Shown here piece by piece: positions 60,344 through 64,000 of a stretch of DNA of 64,000 nt (positions are counted from its first letter, which is position 1; the number at the start of each line of letters is the position of its first letter). The notes under the pieces were generated by a model that had not been told where the DNA came from, did not search any database, and was given only the letters and a program-made list of their open reading frames with translations. The translations under genes were made by a program, and so were the position numbers. The stretch spans positions 42,187-106,186 of the forward strand of contig JAFGWU010000004.1 of NCBI GenBank assembly GCA_016936975.1, in the 5' to 3' direction. Origin of the DNA: Bacteroidales bacterium. Lineage in GTDB: Bacteria; Bacteroidota; Bacteroidia; Bacteroidales; GCA-2748055.

Positions 60344-62383
60344 ATGGATTTTCATTTTTCAGAATTGAAATTGCTCTCCTTTTTACTGCTGGGTCTGATG
60401 TTTTCATGCATTTCCAGCGTCAGGCAATCGGTTATTTTTGAAGACCGGTTCGGTTCATTGCCGCAGGGGCCGATCAACCGGTCCGCTTCTCTGAACTCCC
60501 TGACGCCCTGCTATTATGTTCCCGGCGCAATCGCAAAAGCCGGAGGATGGATGGTGGCCACATCCATGAGAAATGAGTCCTTCCAGAATGCATGGAATAT
60601 AGAGCATGCTGAAGGGGGAGCATTCCTCTCACAGACTTTCAAAAACCTGAACGAACGCTATGAGCCGATCAGCCAGATAATCCATCCGCTGATTGTGGCA
60701 GGCGATGAACTCTGGGAGGATTACTCCGTCGAATTTACCTTCAGCCCGGAATTTGTCATGGATAAATGTGGATTGGTTTTCAGGTTCAGGGACGAACGGA
60801 ATTTCTATTTCTATGGGATGGAGGGAAACACCATCATGCTGAAGCAGATCCACCAGGCTACAGCCCCGCGGCGGCCCCTGGAGAAAATTCTTGCCGTCGC
60901 GCCTTTTAACTGGGAACCGGGCAGGAAATACAGGGGAAATGTATCCGTGAGGCGGGATAAAATATTTGCGATGGTGAATGATTCAGTTCCTTTGCATGCA
61001 CGGGATACGGCTTACAGCAACGGAAGGATCGGTTTTTTATCCGATTTGCCGGCCAGATTTTATTCATTGGAAACAAAGATACTCAGCTCAGAACAGCGAC
61101 AGCTTAACCGGCGCAAGATCCAGAGAGAACGGGTAATAAGACAGAACCTCGAATCAAACCCGGAAATGGTCATTTGGAAGAAGTTGGAAATCAACCATTG
61201 GGGCAGGGATATTAATATTAAATTCGGGGATCTGAACGGCGATGGCGATAAGGAGTTTGTTTTCGCCGGCTCAGGAAAACGCCCGGAGGGAAGCAGAAGC
61301 GAAATAACCTCCATGTTTGCTGTAAATCTCGTGGGAGAGATCCTCTGGCAATTTGGGCACCCTGATAAAGATACCGGCAGTTTTACCGAAGAGTTACCGT
61401 TTCAGATTCACGATCTGAACGGGGATGGAAAAAGAGAAGTGATATTTATTTCGGGGAACAGGTTAATGATCCTGAACGGGCGGAGCGGAAAAATCGAAAA
61501 GCATGTTCAGCTCCCTTCAGAACAGCCATACGAATTCATATTATTTGCTGATTTATCAGGTGCCGGAAGGGACAATTGTATTCTTACCGGAAACCACAGC
61601 AACTCAATCATGGCATTAAATGACAATCTGAAAGTGCTATGGAAAACCGGTACGAAAAGCGGCTCCCACCCGGTCGTGATCGATTTGGACGGGGATCTGA
61701 AGGATGAAATACTATACGGATATAACACGATATCTTCTGAAGGCAGGATTATCAGGGATGTGGGCGGTTCTATCGGGGATGATTGCAATGGGGTGGCCGT
61801 CAGTAGCGTGAGGGGACGGGACTCCCTGGAAATAAGATTTATTTATGCAGCCGGTGATTGGGGACTTCTCCATTTCGATACGGATGGTCAGCTGACCAGG
61901 CAGCATAACATCGGACACGTAGCACGCTTTTCTGTAGCAAACTTTGAACTGGAGGAACGCGGACCGGAAATTGTGGCATCAAATAGCTGGGGAGGACACG
62001 GTGTTATGGAATATTTTGGTGCAGATGGAAGTCTGATCCGTAAATACCACACCAATACCCCTGGAACAACCTGCACACCGGTGAACTGGAAAGGTGACGG
62101 AGAGGAGTTTTACATACTGAATGCAAATCATGCAGAGGGCGGATTGTATAGCGGCCGCGGCGAAAAACAGGTTGCATTTCCGGATGACGGTCATCCCGAT
62201 TTATGCTATGCCGTACTCGACTTTACCGGCGATGAGCGGGACGAGATTGCGGTTTGGGATTCCGGTAATTTGTGGATTTATACCCAGGCCCATAACATGA
62301 GGTCGGGAAAAACCTACTATCCGGAACGGATTCCATTGTATAACTATTCTGTCAATCAAATGCATACATCCTATTCTGATTGA
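60344..62383 (+). CDS. lipoprotein with concanavalin-like and FG-GAP beta-propeller domains
   Basis: The 679-residue surface or periplasmic lipoprotein has a lipobox (Leu-Met-Phe-Ser-Cys). A jelly-roll-like domain follows (about 35-250, with the Tyr-Ser-Val-Glu-Phe-Thr-Phe and Gly-Leu-Val-Phe-Arg-Phe strands of DUF1080-like proteins), then FG-GAP-type repeats to the end. The repeats carry calcium-loop motifs such as Asp-Leu-Asn-Gly-Asp-Gly-Asp-Lys, Asp-Leu-Asn-Gly-Asp-Gly-Lys-Arg and Asp-Leu-Asp-Gly-Asp-Leu-Lys-Asp. The propeller is reminiscent of family PL11 rhamnogalacturonan lyases, but I cannot identify their catalytic residues. TTG 60338 is an alternative start; ATG 60344 is preferred. 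Role in glycan binding or cleavage is inferred. Confidence 0.65.
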   Translation: MDFHFSELKLLSFLLLGLMFSCISSVRQSVIFEDRFGSLPQGPINRSASLNSLTPCYYVPGAIAKAGGWMVATSMRNESFQNAWNIEHAEGGAFLSQTFKNLNERYEPISQIIHPLIVAGDELWEDYSVEFTFSPEFVMDKCGLVFRFRDERNFYFYGMEGNTIMLKQIHQATAPRRPLEKILAVAPFNWEPGRKYRGNVSVRRDKIFAMVNDSVPLHARDTAYSNGRIGFLSDLPARFYSLETKILSSEQRQLNRRKIQRERVIRQNLESNPEMVIWKKLEINHWGRDINIKFGDLNGDGDKEFVFAGSGKRPEGSRSEITSMFAVNLVGEILWQFGHPDKDTGSFTEELPFQIHDLNGDGKREVIFISGNRLMILNGRSGKIEKHVQLPSEQPYEFILFADLSGAGRDNCILTGNHSNSIMALNDNLKVLWKTGTKSGSHPVVIDLDGDLKDEILYGYNTISSEGRIIRDVGGSIGDDCNGVAVSSVRGRDSLEIRFIYAAGDWGLLHFDTDGQLTRQHNIGHVARFSVANFELEERGPEIVASNSWGGHGVMEYFGADGSLIRKYHTNTPGTTCTPVNWKGDGEEFYILNANHAEGGLYSGRGEKQVAFPDDGHPDLCYAVLDFTGDERDEIAVWDSGNLWIYTQAHNMRSGKTYYPERIPLYNYSVNQMHTSYSD

Positions 62384-62460
62384 ATGGGTGATTGAACTGT
62401 TTTGGCACGAACTTTGTTTATTTTAAAGATGAATTAAACTATTAACCGGGAGGATTTATC

Positions 62461-64000
62461 ATGAAAACTTTAAATTTAATATTACTCAGTCTGGCTGTTG
62501 CAGCGTTCTCCTGCACCTCCCCGAGATTTTCGGCATCTTCCGAATATGATGATGTCTATTATAATCCCGGGACCGTAGAAAAGCAGGTAGAAATTGCAGT
62601 TCATCAGCCGGTTGCCGCTGAGCCCCAGCCTGTGATAACAGCTGAACAGGTTCAGAATGTGCAGCCCATTCCTAGGGAGCAGGAAGCGGTAACAGAAAGC
62701 CCTCAGGAGGGAGAACTCAGTGATTATGAAAAGTACAGGATGGAAATGGAGGCTGAAATGCTGGGTGAATCCTACGACATGTCGGGCAGTGAAGCAGCCT
62801 ATTACGATCAGTATCAGTACTACGACTCCCTGAATCAGGGCACCCAGACAAAAGAATCCCCGGTTATCATCAATAATAATTACTATTATACCGATCCCAA
62901 CGATTACTATTATTCCTCAAATCTGAGGCGTTTCTCCGACGATTATTATGGCTGGGATTATTATGACCCCTATTATACCGATCTCTATTTTTATACCGGA
63001 AGGCCTTTTCACTGGGGAATCAATATCGGGATGGGTTATCCTTACTGGGGCATGGGGTATTCTTATGGATATCCATACAGCTCATGGGGCTGGGGCAGTT
63101 ATTACGACCCATGGTACAGCCCGTTCTATTATGACTATTACCCGGGCTACTATGGTTACTCTCCCGGATATTATGGATATTATCCCGGATATTATGGATA
63201 TCCCTACAGCAGTTTCCGCAGTTCTTACTGGTATGGATACAATTCGGGTTATTACCAGGGATATTATAACAGCTCCCGCTATGGTTCCGCCATGTCGAAC
63301 TATCGTTACGGACACCTGGATAACCGTTATACCTATGGATATTCGAGGGCCGATGCACCTTCCTCCAGGGGATCGAAAGGATCAACATACACGGATCCGA
63401 GGTATCGTTCAAGGAGCACCGGATCAACTTCCACTGAACGTTCTGGGCAATCCACCACGGTTAATCCCAGGAACGATAACAGTGTGAATCCAACGGTCAG
63501 GACCAGAACAGAAGCGGACAGAGGCAATCAATATGGGAATGATCGTCCCGATAATAATTTGCGCGACAGGGGAGACCTGAACAGAAACCAGAATCCGGCC
63601 AACAGGGCAACCCAGGGACCGGGGAATTTGGAACGTGGCGGAAGCGATATCCGGAGCAATCCCGCACGGTCAACTGAACCGAACACAGTCAGAACCACGC
63701 GGCCTGTAACGGATGGAAATACAGTAAGAAACTATACAGCAACCCCCCAGACCCGAACCTATACGCCGAGTTACAGCAAGCCAAGAACCAGTTCTACCCC
63801 GGCCTATAACCGGTCCACTCCTTCGCGCAGTACGGTGCCTGCGACAAAAGGAACAACCTACACACCATCCCGCGCGGGGAGCACCACCTATACCCGTCCG
63901 GGCACCAGTTCGGGCAGCAGCTCCTACAGCGCCCCGAGCCGGAGCAGCAGCTCCTACAGCGCCCCGAGCCGGAGCAGCAGCTCCTACAGCGCCCCGAGCC
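62461..64000 (+). CDS. Tyr/Gly-rich repetitive lipoprotein, 3' end beyond the window
   Basis: An open frame of more than 513 codons starts at ATG 62461 and runs off the right edge. Residues 1-18 are a lipoprotein signal (Ala-Ala-Phe-Ser-Cys). An acidic Pro/Gln-rich stretch follows, then a Tyr/Gly/Trp-rich low-complexity region (about 125-275) with repeated Pro-Gly-Tyr-Tyr-Gly-Tyr. After that comes an Arg/Ser/Thr/Asn-rich tail ending in exact decapeptide repeats. Codon use stays regular throughout, so this is coding. Such proteins occur in Bacteroidales envelopes without known function; an extracellular matrix or gliding/adhesion role is possible but unproven. Confidence 0.75.
   Translation, partial: MKTLNLILLSLAVAAFSCTSPRFSASSEYDDVYYNPGTVEKQVEIAVHQPVAAEPQPVITAEQVQNVQPIPREQEAVTESPQEGELSDYEKYRMEMEAEMLGESYDMSGSEAAYYDQYQYYDSLNQGTQTKESPVIINNNYYYTDPNDYYYSSNLRRFSDDYYGWDYYDPYYTDLYFYTGRPFHWGINIGMGYPYWGMGYSYGYPYSSWGWGSYYDPWYSPFYYDYYPGYYGYSPGYYGYYPGYYGYPYSSFRSSYWYGYNSGYYQGYYNSSRYGSAMSNYRYGHLDNRYTYGYSRADAPSSRGSKGSTYTDPRYRSRSTGSTSTERSGQSTTVNPRNDNSVNPTVRTRTEADRGNQYGNDRPDNNLRDRGDLNRNQNPANRATQGPGNLERGGSDIRSNPARSTEPNTVRTTRPVTDGNTVRNYTATPQTRTYTPSYSKPRTSSTPAYNRSTPSRSTVPATKGTTYTPSRAGSTTYTRPGTSSGSSSYSAPSRSSSSYSAPSRSSSSYSAPS
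63911..64000 (+). repeat. 30-bp coding tandem repeat (decapeptide), three copies to the edge
   Basis: Three 30-bp units at 63911, 63941 and 63971, the last two identical, encode the decapeptide Arg-Ser-Ser-Ser-Ser-Tyr-Ser-Ala-Pro-Ser inside the truncated lipoprotein. The array reaches the window end and probably continues. Its GC content is much higher than the surroundings. Confidence 0.9.

Noticed and set aside
62948..63487. 179-codon frame rich in Ile/Met/Thr within the Tyr/Gly-rich lipoprotein
   Set aside because: It is the shifted-frame shadow of the repetitive lipoprotein, whose frame is open from a good start to the window edge.

Overview
The window is a stretch of Bacteroidota chromosome, most likely Bacteroidales or a neighbouring anaerobic order. 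Several points support this. The clearest promoters have the form TTTG-N18-21-TAnnTTTG. Shine-Dalgarno sites are rare. The housekeeping genes are the Bacteroidota forms: a DAHP synthase fused to chorismate mutase, CdaA next to FolP, a DoxX-type protein near TpiA, an archaeal-type ProRS, and pyruvate phosphate dikinase next to ATP-dependent PEP carboxykinase. I saw no rRNA, tRNA, CRISPR array, transposase or phage gene. The window cuts a gene at each end (rhaT on the left, a Tyr/Gly-rich lipoprotein on the right).

Region 1 (1-22362) is devoted to 6-deoxyhexoses. A plus-strand rhamnose operon comes first: rhaT, rhaI, a class II aldolase, an FGGY kinase, and a tandem class II aldolase whose second domain is dead. 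A radical SAM gene and an unknown secreted protein follow. A minus-strand fucose operon (fucR-like GntR regulator, fucK-like kinase, fucI) then diverges from a plus-strand operon: dihydrolipoyl acyltransferase E2, fused E1 alpha-beta, PHP-domain protein, sorbitol-6-phosphate-dehydrogenase-like SDR, HAD phosphatase, sorbose-1-phosphate-reductase-like dehydrogenase and a GH29 alpha-L-fucosidase. A Bacteroidota promoter and a perfect-arm operator palindrome lie at the head of this second operon. I propose that it encodes an undescribed route for L-ketose 1-phosphates made by FucK or RhaB. The SorE/SorD pair would move the carbonyl next to the methyl group, and an acetoin-dehydrogenase-like E1/E2 would release acetyl-CoA. 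This is inference from gene content; the individual family assignments are firm.

Region 2 (22422-44227) is core metabolism and maintenance: ppdK, pckA, cdaA, folP, tmk, a DoxX-type protein, an orphan DppB-type permease, tpiA, prmA, a 1505-residue secreted protein, a phosphodiesterase, rsmE, an ECF sigma factor and uvrA. Region 3 (44241-47493) has three secreted or lipid-anchored proteins of unknown function, then nth.

Region 4 (47605-53193) is an aromatic amino-acid operon (pheA, DAHP synthase-chorismate mutase, aroB, aroD, aroC, tyrA). Its leader has what looks like a complete phenylalanine attenuator: a promoter, a 20-codon Phe/Tyr-rich leader peptide that is almost leaderless, and two mutually exclusive hairpins, the second a terminator. 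Region 5 (53172-64000) holds tilS, an M49-like metallopeptidase lipoprotein, proS, a 7TM-DISM/SpoIIE phosphatase, an FG-GAP lipoprotein and the truncated Tyr/Gly-rich lipoprotein.

Intergenic DNA in region 1 is rich in short tandem arrays (8-bp, 7-bp and 21-bp periods) and in hairpins built on a GTCCCGAT...TCGGGA core. Some of them lie inside operon leaders.
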